Below, piece by piece: positions 1 to 13,939 of a stretch of DNA of 64,000 bases. This DNA is from Mactromeris polynyma (Eukaryota; Mollusca; Bivalvia; Venerida; Mactridae). How positions within the stretch are numbered: position 1 is the first letter of the stretch; each line of letters opens with the position of its first letter. Under the pieces are notes generated by a model. It had not been told where the DNA came from. It ran no database searches and saw only the letters and a list, made by a program, of their open reading frames with translations. The stretch lies in assembly GCA_032209605.1 (NCBI GenBank), contig JASFXZ010000026.1, forward strand, positions 5,084,001 through 5,148,000, read 5' to 3'. Both the position numbers and the translations under genes were made by a program.

Positions 1-2020
1 TTTCCCACTTTCAATACAATTTATAGGTATTATTTGAGTTCATTTATGTATATATTTAACAAAAAATAATATATAATGTGCTATATTCATTGTTTTGATG
101 CAATTAGGTGAGGAAAATATAATTCACATTTTGATTACATTGACCATATACACCTGTAGAATATGCACAATTTCGCACTACAATATGCATTGTTATGGGT
201 ATATTTGAGTTCATTTGTGATTAGATTGACATAAAAGTCATATATAATGTGTTATAGTCACTGTTTTGAAAGCAATTAGTGAGGAAAACAGAGTTCACCT
301 GATGATTATATTGACCTATTTAACCATAGAATATGCCCCAATTTCCCATTTCAATGCAATTGATGGGTAAATTTGAGTTCATTTGTTATTCTAAAGACTT
401 ATAAATCATAAATATTTTGTTATATTTACTATTTTTAATGCAATAGTGAAGAAAATAGAGTTCACATTTTGATACATTGACCTAATATGCATGTAGAATA
501 TGCACAATTGCCCACTTTCATGCAATTCATGGGTATATTTGAGTTCAAGTGTGACTAATAATTGACCTAATATTCATATACAATGTGTTATATTCACTAT
601 TTTGAATGCAATTAGTGGTAAAATTATAGTTCCCTGCTGATTATATTGACCTATTATACCTACAGAAAATATGCCCAATTTCCTAAATTCAATGCAATAT
701 CTGGGTATATTTGAGTGCAATTGTGACTATAATGAATTGAAATACATATATAATGTGTTATATTTACTATTTGGAATGCAATTAGTGAGAAAAATAGAGT
801 CAGCTGATGATGATATTGACCAAATATACCTAAATAACATGCACAATTTCCCACTTTCAATACAATTTATGGGTATATTTGAGTTCATTTGTGTATATAT
901 TTAACTATGATTTATATATAATGTGCTTTATTCATTGTTTTGAATGCAATTAGTGAGGAAAATAAATTTCACATTTTGATAACATTGACCATATACACCT
1001 GTAGAATATGCACAATTTCCCACTTACAATGCATTGTATGGGTATATTTGTGTTCATTTGTGAATATATTGACATAAAAGTCATATATAATGTGTTATAG
1101 TCACTGTTTTGAATGCAATTAGTGAGGAAAACAGAGTTCACCTGATGATAATATTAACCTATTATACCTAAAAAATATGCACAATTTCCCATTTTCAATG
1201 CAATTAATGGGTAAATTGGTTCATTAGTTATTCTATTGTCTTAAAAGTCATATATATTTTGTTATATTTACTATTTTGAATGCAATTAGTGGGAAAAATA
1301 GAGTTCACCTTTAGATAACATTGGCCTTATATACATGAAGAATATGCCAAATTTCCTAATTTGAATGCAATCTATGGGTATATTTGAGTGCATTTGTGAA
1401 TATATTGCCCTAAAATTTGTATATAATGTGTTATATTTACTATTTTGATTGCAATAGGTGGGGAAAATAGAGTTCACTTTTGTTATTATGTTGTCCAAAT
1501 ATACTAGAAGAATATGCACAATTTCCCACGTTCAATGCAATTTATGGGTATAATATAGTTCATTTTTTAATACATTGAGCTTAAATACATCCATAATGTG
1601 TTAATCTAACTATTTTGAATGCAATTAGTGAGGTAAACATAGTTCACATGTTGATTATATTGTCCTGATGTACCCAAAGGATATGCACAATTTCCCTCCT
1701 TCAATGCAATTAATGGGTATATTTGAGTTCATTTTTGAATAAATTGACCATAAATTCATATAAAACGTGATATATTTACTATTTCGAATATACCTATTGA
1801 TTATGTCAAATTTCCTTTTTGAACGCAATTTATGGGTATATTTCGGTCTTTTTGTGAATATATTGACATAAAATTCATATATAATGTGTTATATTCACTG
1901 TTGTGAATGTAATTAGTGAGGAAAAAGAGTTCACCTTTTGATTATATTGACCTAATGCACCTTAACAATATGCACAATTTCCCATTTTCAATGCTGTTTA
2001 TGAGCATATTTGAGTTCATT

Positions 2021-2325
2021 TTGCGCATTTTGGACGGAGTTCCGCAAAAAAACGCCGTATGTTACACATTTAACCGGTTCTCACTCGTTGGAAATAAAGA
2101 AAATACCCTCACTCGTTGGAAACGAATACTTTGACCATATTAGGCGGTCATTTTTACGGTATTTGCGGGGCCGAAATGTAGGTCCCTGTTATTGTAAAGC
2201 AAGGCGAAGTGTATAATATAACTTACTTGTAGTTCAGTTTGAATACTTTGAGGTACTGTGAATATGAATTCGTTGCATTTGTAGACAACGCTTCATTTAA
2301 GCATCATATGTTTTATACTATGATA
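2021..2325. repeat. Non-satellite insert in satellite A, copy 1
   Basis: The satellite stops after 'tatttgagttcatt' and is replaced by about 300 bp of unrelated, GC-richer sequence. The insert contains 'cactcgttggaaa' twice (near 2087 and 2109), 'aggcggtcatttttacgg' and 'gcggggccgaaatgtag'. It returns to the satellite at 'atgggtatatttgagttcat', so about 20 bp of monomer is present on both sides. That would fit an insertion or an unequal exchange at that monomer position. No inverted termini or long ORF are seen. An essentially identical copy lies 7366 bp downstream. Confidence 0.8.
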
Positions 2326-2495
2326 TGGGTATATTTGAGTTCATTTGTGTATATATTTAACTAAAATTAATATATAATGTGCTATATTCATTGTTTTGAA
2401 TGCAATTAGTGAGGAAAATAAAATTCACATTTTGGTTACATTGACCATATACACCTGTAGAATATGCACAATTTCGCACTTACAATGCATTGTAT

Positions 2496-2695
2496 NNNNN
2501 NNNNNNNNNNNNNNNNNNNNNNNNNNNNNNNNNNNNNNNNNNNNNNNNNNNNNNNNNNNNNNNNNNNNNNNNNNNNNNNNNNNNNNNNNNNNNNNNNNNN
2601 NNNNNNNNNNNNNNNNNNNNNNNNNNNNNNNNNNNNNNNNNNNNNNNNNNNNNNNNNNNNNNNNNNNNNNNNNNNNNNNNNNNNNNNNNNNNNNN
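2496..2695. other. Assembly gap, exactly 200 N
   Basis: A run of exactly 200 undetermined bases lies inside satellite A. The round number suggests a fixed-size scaffolding gap and not a measured distance, so the real array length here is unknown. Confidence 0.99.
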
Positions 2696-5600
2696 TGCCC
2701 ACTTTCAATGCAATTCATGGGTATATTTGAGTTCAAGTGTGACTATATTGACCTAATATTCATATATAATGTGTTATATTCACTATTTTGAATGCAATTA
2801 GTGGGAAAAATATAGTTCACCTGTTGATTATATTGACCTATTATACCTACAGAAAATAAGCCCAATTTCCTAATTTCAATGCAATATATGGGTATATTTG
2901 AGTGCAATTGTGACTATATTGAATTGAAATACATATATAAATGTGTTATATTTACTATTTTGAATGCAATTAGTGAGAAAAATAGAGTTCACCTGTTGAT
3001 GATATTGAGACCCAATATACCTCAATTAATATGCCCAATTTCTCATTTTCAATGCAATTGATTGGTAAATTTGAGTTCATTTGTTATTCTAATGACTTAT
3101 AAATCATAAATATTTTTGTTATATTTACTATTTTGAATGCAATTAGTGAGGAAAACAGAGTTCACCTGTTGATTATATTGACCTATTATACCCATAGAAT
3201 ATGCACAATTGCCCACTTTCAATGCAATTTTGTGTGTATATTGGAGTTCAAGTGTGACTATATTGAATTGAAATACATATATAATGTGTTATATTCACTA
3301 TTTTGAATGCAATTAGTGGGAAAATTATAGTTCACCTGTTGATTATATTCACCTATTATGACCTACAGAAATATGCCCAATTTCCTAATTTGAATGCAAT
3401 ATATGGGTATATTTGAGTGTAATTGTGACTATATTGAATTGAAATACATATATAATGGTGTTATATTTACTATTTTGAGTGCAATTAGTGAGAAAAATAG
3501 AGTTCACCAGTTGATGATATTGACCCATATATACCTAAATAATATGCACAATTTCCCACTTTCAACACAATTTATGGGTATATTTGAGTTCATTTGTGAA
3601 TATATTTAACTAATATTAATATATAATGTGCTATATTCATTGTTGTGATTTGCAATTAGTGAGGAAAATAAAATTCACATTTTGATTACATTGACCTGAT
3701 ACACCTGTAGAATATGCAGAATTTCCCATTTACAATGCATTGTATGGGTATATTTGTGTTCATTTGTGAATATATTGATATGAAAAGTCATATATAATGT
3801 GTTATAGTCACTGTTTTGAATGCAATTAGTGAGGAAAAACAGAGTTCACCTGTTGATTACATTGGCCTTATATACCCATAGAATATGCACAATTGCCCAC
3901 TTTCAATGCAATTCATGGGTATATTTGAGTTCAAGTGTGACTATATTGACCTAATATTCATATATAATGTGTTTATATTCACTATTTTGAATGCAATTAG
4001 TGGGACAAATAGAGTTCACCTGTTGATTATATTGACCCTATTATACCCTACAGAAAATATGCCCAATTTCCTAATTTCAATGCAATATATGGGTATATTT
4101 GAGTGCAATTGTGACTATATTGAATTATAATTCATATATAATGTGTTATATTTACTATTTTGAATGAAATTAGTGAGAAAAATAGAGTTCACCTGTTGAT
4201 GATATTGACAAAATATACCTAAATAATATGCACAATTTCCCACTTTCAGTACAATTTATGGGTATATTTGAGTTCATTTGTGTATATATTTAACTAAAAT
4301 TAATATATAATGTGCTATATTCATTGTTTTTGAATGCAATTAGTGAGGAAAACAGAGTTCACCTGATGATTATATTGACCTATTATACCTATAGAATATG
4401 CCCAATTTCTCATTTTCAATGCAATTTGATGGGTAAATTTGAGTTCATTTGTTATTCTAATGACTTATAAATCATAAAATATTTTGTTATATTTACTATT
4501 TTGAAATGCAATTAGTGAGAAAAATAGAGTTCACATTTTGGTAACATTGACCTAGTATGCATGCTAGAATATGGCACAATTGCCCACTTTCAATGCAATT
4601 CATGGGTATATTTGAGTTCAAGTGTGACTATATTGACCTAATATTCATATATAAATGTGTTATATTCTCTATTTTGAATGCAATTAGTGGAAAATATAGT
4701 TCACCTGTTGATTATATTGACCCTATTATACCTACAGAAAATATGCCCAATTTTCCTAATATGAATGCAATATATGGGTATATTTGAGTGCAGCAATTGT
4801 GACTATATTGAATTGAAATACATATATAATGTGTTATATTCACTATTTTGAATGCAATTAGTGGGAAAATATAGTTCACCTTTTTGATTTATATTTGACC
4901 TATTATACCTACAGAAAATATGCCCAATTTCCTAATATGACATGCAATAAATGGGTATATTTGAGTGCAATTGTGACTATATTGAATTGAAATACATATA
5001 TAATGTGTTATATTTACTATTTTGAATGCAATTAGTGGGAACAATAGAGTTCACCTGTTGATGATATTGACCCAATATACCTCAATAATATGCCCAATTT
5101 TCCATTTTCAATGCAATTGATGGGTAAATGTGAGTTCATTTGTTATTCTAATGACATATAAATCATAAATATATTGTTATATTTACTATTTTGAATGCAA
5201 TTAGTGAGAAAAATAGAGTTCACCTGTTGATGATATTGACGCCAATATACCTCAATAATATGCCCAATTTCTCATTTTCAATGCAATTGATTGGTAAATT
5301 TGAGTTCATTTGTTATTCTAATGACTTATAAATCATAAATATTTTGTTATATTTACTATTTTGAATGCAATTAGTGAGGAAAAACAGAGTTCACCTGTTG
5401 ATTATATTGACCTATTATACCCATAGAATATGCACAATTGCCCCACTTTCAATGCAATTTGTGGGTATATTGGAGTTCAAGTGTGACTATATTGAAATGA
5501 AATACATATATAATGTGTTATATTCACTATTTTGAATGCAATTAGTGGGAAAATTATAGTTCACCTGTTGATTATATTCACTCTATTATACCTACAGAAA

Positions 5601-8600
5601 ATATGCCCAATTTCCTAATTTGAATGCAATATATGGTATTGGGTATATTTGAGTGCAATTGTGACTATATTGAATTGAAATACATATATAATGTGTTATA
5701 TTTACTATTTTGAATGCAATTAGTGAGAAAAATAGAGTTCACCTTTTGATTATATTGACCTATTATACCGACAGAAAATATGCCAAATTTCCTAATATGA
5801 ATGCAATAAATGGGTATATTTGAGTGCAATTGTGACTATATTGAATTGAAATACATATATAATGTGTTATATTTACTATTTTGAATGCAATAATTGGGAA
5901 CAATAGAGTTCACCTGTTGATGATATTGACCCAATATACCTCAATAATATGCCCAATTTCCCATTTTCAATGCAATTGATGGGTAAATGTGAGTTCATTT
6001 GTTATTCTAATGACTTATAAATCATAAATATATTGTTATATTTACTATTTTGAATGCAATTAGTGAGAAAAATAGAGTTCACATTTTGATAACATTGACC
6101 TAATATGCATTTAGAATATGCACAATTGCACACTTTCAATGCAATTCATGGGTATATTTGAGTTCAAGTGTGACTATATTGACCTAATATTCATATATAA
6201 TGTGTTATATTCACTATTTTGAATGCAATTAGTGGGAAACATATAGTTCACCTGTTGATTATATTGACCTATTATACCTACAGAAATTTCCTAATTTCAA
6301 TGCAATATAAGGGTATATTTGAGTGCAATTGTGACTATATTGAATTATAATTCATATATAATGTGTTATATTTACTATTTTGAATGCAATTAGTTGAGAA
6401 AAATAGAGTTCACCTTTTGATGATATTGACCCAATATACCTCAATAATATGCCCAATTTCTCATTTTCAATGCAATTGATTGGTAAATTTGAGTTCATTT
6501 GTTATTCTAATGACTTATAAATCATAAATATTTTGTTATATTTACTATTTTGAATACAATTAGTGAGGAAAACAGAGTTCACCTGTTGATTATATTGACC
6601 TATTATACCCATAGAATATGCACAATTGCCCACTTTCAATGCAATTTGTGGGTATATTGGAGTTTTAGTGTGACTATATTGAATTGAAATACATAAATAA
6701 TGTGTTATATTCACTATTTTGAATGCAATTAGTGGGAAAATTATAGTTCACCTGTTGATTATATTCACCTATTATACCTACAGAAAATATGCCCAATTTC
6801 CTAATTTGAATGCAATATATGGATATATTTGAGTGCAATTGTGACTATATTGAATTGAAATACATATATAATGTGTTATATTTACTATTTTGAATGCAAT
6901 TAGTGAGAAAAATAGAGTTCACCAGTTGATGATATTGACCAAATATACCTAAATAATATGCACAATTTCCCACTTTCAACACAATTTATGGGTATATTTG
7001 AGTTCATTTGTGAATATATTTAACTAATATTAATATATAATGCGCTATATTCATTGTTGTGATTGCAATTAGTGAGGAAAATAAAATTCACATTTTGATT
7101 ACATTGACCTGATACACCTGTAGAATATGCAGAATTTCCCATTTACAATGCATTGTATGGGTATATTTGTGTTCATTTGTGAATATATTGACATGAAAGT
7201 CATATATAATGTGTTATAGTCACTGTTTTGAATGCAATTAGTGAGGAAATCAGAGTTCACCTGTTGATTACATTGACCTTATATACCCATAGAATATGCA
7301 CAATTGCCCACTTTCAATGCAATTCATGGGTATATTTGAGTTCAAGTGTGACTATATTGACCTAATATTCATATATAATGTGTTATATTCACTATTTTGA
7401 ATGCAATTAGTGGGACAAATAGAGTTCACCTGTTGATTATATTGACCTATTATACCTACAGAAAATATGCCTAATTTCCTAATTTCAATGCAATATATGG
7501 GTATATTGGAGTGCAATTGTGACTATATTGAATTGAAATACATATATAATGTGTTATATTTACTATTTTGAATGCAATTAGTGAGAAAAATAGAGTTCAC
7601 CTGTTGATGATATTGACCCAATATACCTCAATAATATGCCCAATTTCTCATTTTCAATGCAATTGATTGGTAAATTTGAGTTCATTTGTTATTCTAATGA
7701 CTTATAAATCATAAATATTTTGTTATATTTACTATTTTGAATGCAATTAGTGAGGAAAACAGAGTTCACCTGTTGATTATATTGACCTATTATACCCATA
7801 GAATATGCACAATTGCCCATTTTCAATGCAATTTGTGGGTATATTGGAGTTCAAGTGTGACTATATTGAATTGAAATACATATATAATGTGTTATATTCA
7901 CTATTTTGAATGCAATTAGTGGGAAAATTATAGTTCACCTGTTGATTATATTCACCTATTATACCTACAGAAATATGCCCAATTTCCTAATTTGAATGCA
8001 ATATATGGGTATATTTGAGTGCAATTGTGACTATATTGAATTGAAATACATATATAATGTGTTATATTTACTATTTTGAATGCAATTAGTGAGAAAAATA
8101 GAGTTCACCTGTTGATGATATTGACCAAATATACCTAAATGATATGCACAATTTCCCACTTTCAATACAATTTATGGGTATATTTGAGTTCATTTGTGTA
8201 TATATTTAACTCTAATTAATATATAATGTGCTATATTCATTGTTTTGAATGCAATTAGTGAGGAAAATAAATTTCACATTTTGATTACATTGACCATATA
8301 CACCTGTAGAATATGCACAATTTCCCACTTACAATGCATTTTATGGGTATATCTGTGTTCATTTGTGAATATATTGACATAAAAGTCATATATAATGTGT
8401 TATAGTCACTGTTTTGAATGCAATTAGTGAGGAAAACAGAGTTCACCTGATGATAATATTGACCTATTATACCTAAAAAATATGCACAATTTCCCATTTT
8501 CAATGCAATTAATGGGTAAATTGGAGTTCATTAGTTATTCTATTGTCTTAAAAGTCATATATATTTTGTTATATTTACTATTTTGAATGCATTAGTGAGA

Positions 8601-9386
8601 AAAATAGAGTTCACCTTTAGATAACATTGGCCTTATATACATGTAGAATATGCCAAATTTCCTAATTTGAATGCAATCTATGGGTATATTTGAGTGCATT
8701 TGTGAATATATTGCCCTATAATTTATATATAATGTGTTATATTTACTATTTTGATTGCAATAGGTGGGGAAAATAGAGTTCACTTTTGTTATTATGTTGC
8801 CCAAATATACTAGAAGAATATGCACAATTTCCCACGTTCAATGCAATTTATGGGTATAATATAGTTCATTTTTTAATACATTGAGCTTAAATACATCCAT
8901 AATGTGTTAATCTAACTATTTGGAATGCAATTAGTGAGGTAAACATAGTTCACCTGTTGATTATATTGTCCTGATGTACCCAAAGGATATGCACAATTTC
9001 CCTCCTTCAATGCAATTTATGGGTATATTTGAGTTCATTTTTGAATAAATTGACCATAAATTCATATAAAACGTGATATATTTACTATTTCGAATGCAAT
9101 TAGTCAGACAAATATAGTTCACCTGTTGATTATATTGACCTAATATAAATGTACCTATAGATTATGTCAAATTTCCTTTTTTGAAGGCAATTTATGGGTA
9201 TATTTCGGTCTTTTTGTGAATATATTGACATAAAATTCATATAATTATAATGTGTTATATTCACTGTTGTGAATGCAATTAGTGAGGAAAAAGAGTTCAC
9301 CTTTTGATTATATTGACCTAATGCACCTTAACAATATGCACAATTTCCCATTTTCAATGCTGTTTATGAGCATATTTGAGTTCATT

Positions 9387-9691
9387 TTGCGCATGGTGGG
9401 CGGAGTTCCGCAAAAAAACGCCGTATGTTACACATTTAACCGGTACTCACTCGTTGGAAATAAAGAAAATACCCTCACTCGTTGGAAATGAATACTTTGA
9501 CCATATTAGGCGGTCATTTTTACGGTATTTGCGGGGCCGAAATGTAGATCCCTGTTATTGTAAAGCAAGGCGAAGTGTATAATATAACTTACTTGTAGTT
9601 CAGTTTGAATACTTTGAGGTACTGTGAATATGAATTCGTTGCATTTGTACACAACCCTTCATTTAAGCATCATATGTTTTATACTATGATA
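9387..9691. repeat. Non-satellite insert in satellite A, copy 2
   Basis: This is the second copy of the insert seen at 2021-2325. It is collinear with copy 1 at a constant offset of 7366 bp at both ends, so there is no net length change across it. Only scattered substitutions are visible (for example 'gcatggtgggcgg' against 'gcattttggacgg'). The flanking satellite units are also shared, so the insert was copied with its surroundings and did not insert twice. Confidence 0.85.
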
Positions 9692-12426
9692 TGGGTATAT
9701 TTGAGTTCATTTGTGAATATATTTAACTAAAATTAATATATAATGTGCTATATTCATTGTTTTGAATGCAATTAGTGAGGAAAATAAAATTCACATTTTG
9801 ATTACATTGACCATAAACACCTGTAGAATATGCACAATTTCCCATTTACAATGCATTGTATGGGTATATTTGTGTTCATTTTTGAATATATTGACATAAA
9901 AGTCATATATAATGTGTTATAGTCACTGTTTAGAAAGCAATTAGTGAGGAAAACAGAGTTCACCTGTTCATTATATTGACCTAATATACCCATAGAATAT
10001 GCACAATTGCCCACTTTCAATGCAATTTATGGGTATATTTGAGTTCAAGTGTGACTATATTGACCTAATATTCATATATAATGTGTTATATTCACTATTT
10101 TGAATGCAATTAGTGGTAAAAATATAGTTCACCTGTTGACTATATTGACCTATAATATCTACAGAAAATATGCCCAATTTCCTAATATGAATGCAATATA
10201 TGGGTATATTTGAGTGCATTTGTTACTATATTGAATTGAAATACATATATAATGTGTTATATTTACTATTTTGAATGCAATTAGTGAGAAAAATAGAGTT
10301 CACCTGTTGATGATATTGACAAAATATACCTCAATAATATGCTCAATTTCCCATTTTCAATGCAATTGATGGGTAAATTTGAGTTCATTTGTTATTCTAA
10401 TGACTTATAAATCATAAATATTTTGTTATATTTACTATTTTGAATGCAATTAGTGTGAAAAATAGAGTTCACCTGTTGATGATATTGACCAAATATACCT
10501 AAATCATATGCGCAATTTCCCACTTTCAATACAATTTATGGGTACATTTGAGTTCATTTGTGTATATATTTAACTAAAATTAATATATAATGTGCTATAT
10601 TCATTGTTTTGAAAGCAATTAGTGAGGAAAATAAAATTCACATTTTGATTACATTGACCATATACACCTGTAGAATATGCACAATTTCCCACTTACAATG
10701 CATTTTATGGGTATATTTGTGTTCATTTGTGAATATATTGACATAAAAGTCATATATAATGTGTTATAGTCACTGTTTTGAATGCAATTAGTGAGGAAAA
10801 TAGAGTTCACCTGATGATTATATTGACCTATTATACCTATAGAATATGCCCAATTTCCCATTTTCAATGCAATTGATGGGTAAATGTGAGTTCATTTGTT
10901 ATTCTAATGACTTATAAATCATAAATATTTTGTTATATTTACTATTTTGAATGCAATTAGTGAGAAAAATAGAGTTCACATTTTGATAACATTGACCTAA
11001 TATGCATGTAGAATATGCACAATTGCCCACTTTCAATGCAATTCATGGGTATATTTGAGTTCAAGTGTGACTATATTGACCTAATATTCATATATAATGT
11101 GTTATATTCACTATTTTGAATGCAATTAGTGGGAAAAATATAGTTCACCTGTTGATTATATTAACCTATCATACCTACAGAAAATATGCCCAATTTCCTA
11201 ATTTGAATGCAATATATGGGTATATTTGAGTGCAATTGTGACTATATTGAATTGAAATACATATATAATGTGTTATATTTACTATTTTGAATGCAATTAG
11301 TGAGAAAAATAGAGTTCACCTGTTGATGATATTGACCAAATATACCTAAATAATATGCACAATTTCCCACTTTCAATACAATTTATGGGTATATTTGAGT
11401 TCATTTGTGTATATATTTAACTAAAATTAATATATAATGTGCTATATTCATTGTTTTGAATGCAATTCGTGAGGAAAATAAAATTCACATTTTGATTACA
11501 TTGACCATATACACCTGTAGAATATGCACAATTTCCCACTTACAATGCATTTTATGGGTATATCTGTGTTCATTTGTGAATATATTGACATCAAAGTCAT
11601 ATATAATGTGTTATAGTCACTGTTTTGAATGCAATTAGTGAGGAAAACAGAGTTCACCTGATGATTATATTGACCTATTATACCTATAGAATATGCCCAA
11701 TTTCCCATTTCAATGCAATTGATGGGTCAATTTGAGTTCATTTGTTATTCTAATGACTTATAAATCATAAATATTTTGTTATATTTACTATTTTGAATGC
11801 AATTAGTGAGAAAAATAGAGTTCACATTTTGATAACATTGACCTAATATGCATGTAGAATATGCACAATTTCCCACTTACAAAGCATTTTATGGGTATAT
11901 TTGTGTTCATTTGTGAATATATTGACATCAAAGTCATATATAATGTGTTATAGTCACTGTTTTGAATGCAATTAGTGAGGAAAACAGAGTTCACCTGTTG
12001 ATTATATTGACCTATTATACCTACAGAAAGTATGCCCAGTTTCCTAATTTCAATGCAATATATGGGTATATTTGAGTGCAATTGTGACTATATTGAATTG
12101 AAATACATATATAATGTGTTATATTTACTATTTTGAATGCAATTAGTGAGAAAAATAGAGTTCACCTGTTGATGATATTGACCAAATATACCTAAATAAT
12201 ATGCACAATTTCCCACTTTCAATACAATTTATGGGTATATTTGAGTTCATTTGTGTATATATTTAACTATATTTAATATATAATGTGCTATATTCATTGT
12301 TTTGAATGCAATTAGTGAGGAAAATAAATTTCACATTTTGATTACATTGACCATATACACCTGTAGAATATGCACAATTTTCCACTTACAATGCATTTTA
12401 TGGGTATATCTGTGTTCATTTGTGAA

Positions 12427-12522
12427 TAACACATTATATATGAATATTAGGGCAATATAGTCACACTTGAACTCAAATATACCCATGACTTGCATTGAAA
12501 ATGGGCAATTGTGCATATTCTA
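12427..12522 (-). repeat. Inverted half-monomer inside satellite A
   Basis: The plus strand suddenly reads 'tgaatattagggcaatatag' and then 'tgcattgaaaatgggcaat'. This is the reverse complement of the normal monomer segment running from 'tagaatatgcac' to 'ataatgtgtt'. Both edges are sharp: before it the array is at 'catttgtgaat', and after it the array resumes at 'cctgttgatgatattgacc'. About 96 bp are flipped. It is the only inversion I found in this head-to-tail array. Confidence 0.85.
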
Positions 12523-13939
12523 CCTGTTGATGATATTGACCAAATATACCTAAATAATATGCACAATTTCCCACTTTCAATATAATTTATGGGTATATTT
12601 GAGTTCATTTGTGTATATATTTAACTAAAATTAATATATAATGTGCTATATTCATTGTTTTGAATGCAATTATTGAGGAAAATAAAATTCACATTTTGAT
12701 TACATTGACCTGATACACCTGTATAATATGCACAATTTCCCACTTACAATGCAATTTATGGGTATATTTGTGTTCATTTGTGAATATTTTGACATAAAAG
12801 TCATATATAATGTGCTATAGTCACCGTTTTGAATGCAATTAGTGAGGATAACAGAGTTCACCTGATGATTATATTGACCTATTATACCTACAGAAAATAT
12901 GCCCAATTTCCCATTTTCAATGCAATTGATGGGTAAATTGGAGTTGAAGTGTGACTATATTGACCTAATATTCATATATAATGTGTTATATTCACTATTT
13001 TGAATGCAATTAGTGGGGAAAATATAGTTCATCTTTTGATAACATTGACCTAATATACCCATAGAATATGCGCAATTTCCCAATTTCAATTCAATTTATG
13101 GATATATTTGAGTTCATTTTTGACTATATTGACCTTAATTTAGTGAGGAAATTAGTGTCCACCGAATGATGATATGGACCTAATATACCTAAAGATTATA
13201 CACAATTTTCCATTTTAAATACAATTTATGGGTTTAAATGAGTTATTTTTTTAATATACTGGCCTAAAATGCATATAATAATGTGTTATATTTACTACTT
13301 TGAAAGTAATTAGTAGTGAAAATAGAGTTCACATGTTGATTTTATTGACCTAATATACATAAGAAATATACTCATAATTCCACTTTGAATGACATTTATG
13401 GGCAAAATTGAGGTAATTTTTGAATATATTGACCTTAAATACATATAATATATGTATCGTTCACTATTTTGAAAGTCATTAGTAGGGGAAATAGAGTTCA
13501 GCTGTTGATTATATTGACCTAATATACCTAAGAAATATGCTATTTCAATTTTAAATACCATTTATGGGCAGAAGTGAGGTCATTTTTTAATATAATGACC
13601 TTAAATACATATATTATTTGTTATATTTACTACTTTGAAAGTAATTAGTAGGGAAAATAAAGTTCACCTGTTGAGTATTTTGACCTAATATACCTGTAGA
13701 ATATGCTAAATTTTGCATTTTAAATGCAAATTATGGGTATATTTTAGTTCTTCTTTGAATATAATGACCTTAATTTCATATGTAATATGTTATATTTTCT
13801 ATTTTGAATGTAATTAGTAGGAGAAATATATTTCACCTGTTGAGTAAATTGAACTTATATGCCTAAGGAATATGCATATATTCCCATTTTGAATGCAATT
13901 TAAGGGGAGAATTGAGGAACATTAGTTTTATTTGATGTA

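Larger units (their letters stand above)
1..13925. repeat. Satellite A array, monomer about 169 bp
   Basis: The recurring landmark 'gaatgcaattagtg' appears at about 942, 1111, 1278, 1447 (as gattgcaat) and 1617, which gives steps of 167-170 bp. Each unit runs through a 'gagttcacctgttgat' segment, 'attgacctaatatacc', 'aatatgcacaatttcc', 'atgggtatatttgagttcat' and 'atataatgtgttatatt'. Adjacent monomers differ by substitutions that recur at longer distances, so there is higher-order structure (see findings). From about 12950 the units become more diverged ('agtaggg' replaces 'agtgagg'). The unit is strongly AT-rich and no gene is seen in it. The many small open frames on both strands follow the monomer and are not genes. 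Its function is unknown; a centromeric, pericentromeric or interstitial array is possible. Confidence 0.95.

Noticed and set aside
1..13925. CRISPR array or many small genes in the satellite
   Set aside because: The units are contiguous with no unique spacers, and the small ORFs simply track the monomer.
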